13,668 bases of DNA from DASYSA01 sp036003885 (lineage in GTDB: Bacteria > Acidobacteriota > Blastocatellia > UBA7656): assembly GCA_036003885.1 (NCBI GenBank), contig DASYSA010000073.1, positions 1-13,668 of the forward strand. The letters are read 5' to 3'. Below, piece after piece: positions 13,619-13,668 of the stretch. The translations under genes were made by a program, and so were the position numbers. Positions within the stretch are counted from its first letter, which is position 1. Each line of letters starts with the position of its first letter. Below the pieces are notes generated by a model, which ran no database searches, had not been told where the DNA came from, and saw only the letters and a list, made by a program, of their open reading frames with translations.

Positions 13619-13668
13619 GGGGTCAGGCACTCGATTCCTCGATTCTGCTTTTCTTGACGGGGTCAGGC
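13619..13668. repeat. Direct repeat GGGGTCAGGC, possible transposon flank
   Basis: GGGGTCAGGC occurs at 13619-13628 and again at 13659-13668, 40 bases apart, with CGATTC words between. From memory, GTCAGGCAC-type repeats often flank REP-associated tyrosine transposase genes, so an IS200-like element may start just beyond the window. That link is inference. Confidence 0.4.

Larger units (their letters stand above)
13349..13668. other. Gene-free, repeat-rich right end
   Basis: I see no credible gene in the last 320 bases. The region holds a 160-bp nested palindromic element (13362-13521), a tandem AGATGTCG repeat near 13373-13390 within it, and a direct repeat of GGGGTCAGGC at 13619-13628 and 13659-13668. 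Frames here give low-complexity translations typical of repeats. Confidence 0.6.

Noticed and set aside
13268..13630. Minus-strand frames across the palindromic repeats
   Set aside because: Translations such as QITQMTQM and DYADDTDE are products of the repeat words, a common source of false small proteins.
1..13668. CRISPR array, tRNA, rRNA or riboswitch
   Set aside because: No regularly spaced direct repeats, no cloverleaf and no conserved RNA core were seen by eye. A covariance-model search would be needed to exclude small RNAs.

Overview
The window reads as a soil-type bacterial chromosome segment of moderately high GC. Acidobacteriota, perhaps the Blastocatellia, is my best guess. This rests on the cytochrome c/copper monooxygenase-like protein, the Rcp1-type response regulator and the dispersed palindromic repeats at the right end. 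It is an inference, because there is no rRNA or other taxonomic marker. I saw no tRNA, rRNA, CRISPR array or intact transposase.

Left part (1-3.8 kb, all minus strand): this is the accessory-looking block and the best candidate for something undescribed. A possible small ORF (3613-3825) overlaps the start of a roughly 1000-residue protein that I do not recognise (627-3620). Only 59 bp after it comes a GTG-started gene (567 to the window edge) encoding a TIR-like domain. Spacing, shared strand and a good ribosome binding site suggest one operon: an unknown large protein plus a TIR putative NAD-cleaving or signalling effector. From 3.8 to 4.4 kb I see no convincing gene.

Middle part: on the minus strand, a small secreted protein (5468-5719) is followed by a zinc-dependent alcohol dehydrogenase (4388-5407). 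On the plus strand comes a two-component module: a membrane sensor histidine kinase (6193-8073) overlapping by 29 bp a single-domain response regulator (8045-8479), then a soluble hybrid kinase with REC-PAS-HisKA-HATPase-REC order (8745-10733). The kinase/regulator pair is almost certainly one functional unit. The hybrid kinase may join the same phosphorelay.

Right part: a secreted protein with an N-terminal haem c motif and the full ligand set of a peptidylglycine monooxygenase-type dicopper fold (10818-12146, minus) faces away from an ABM-like small protein (12497-12811, plus). Each has a plausible promoter in the 350 bp between them. A strong hairpin and a second, branched inverted repeat fill the gap before a bacterial RRM RNA-binding protein (13049-13348). 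The last 320 bp hold a nested palindromic element (13362-13521) and a direct repeat of a motif that, from memory, resembles repeats near REP-associated transposases.
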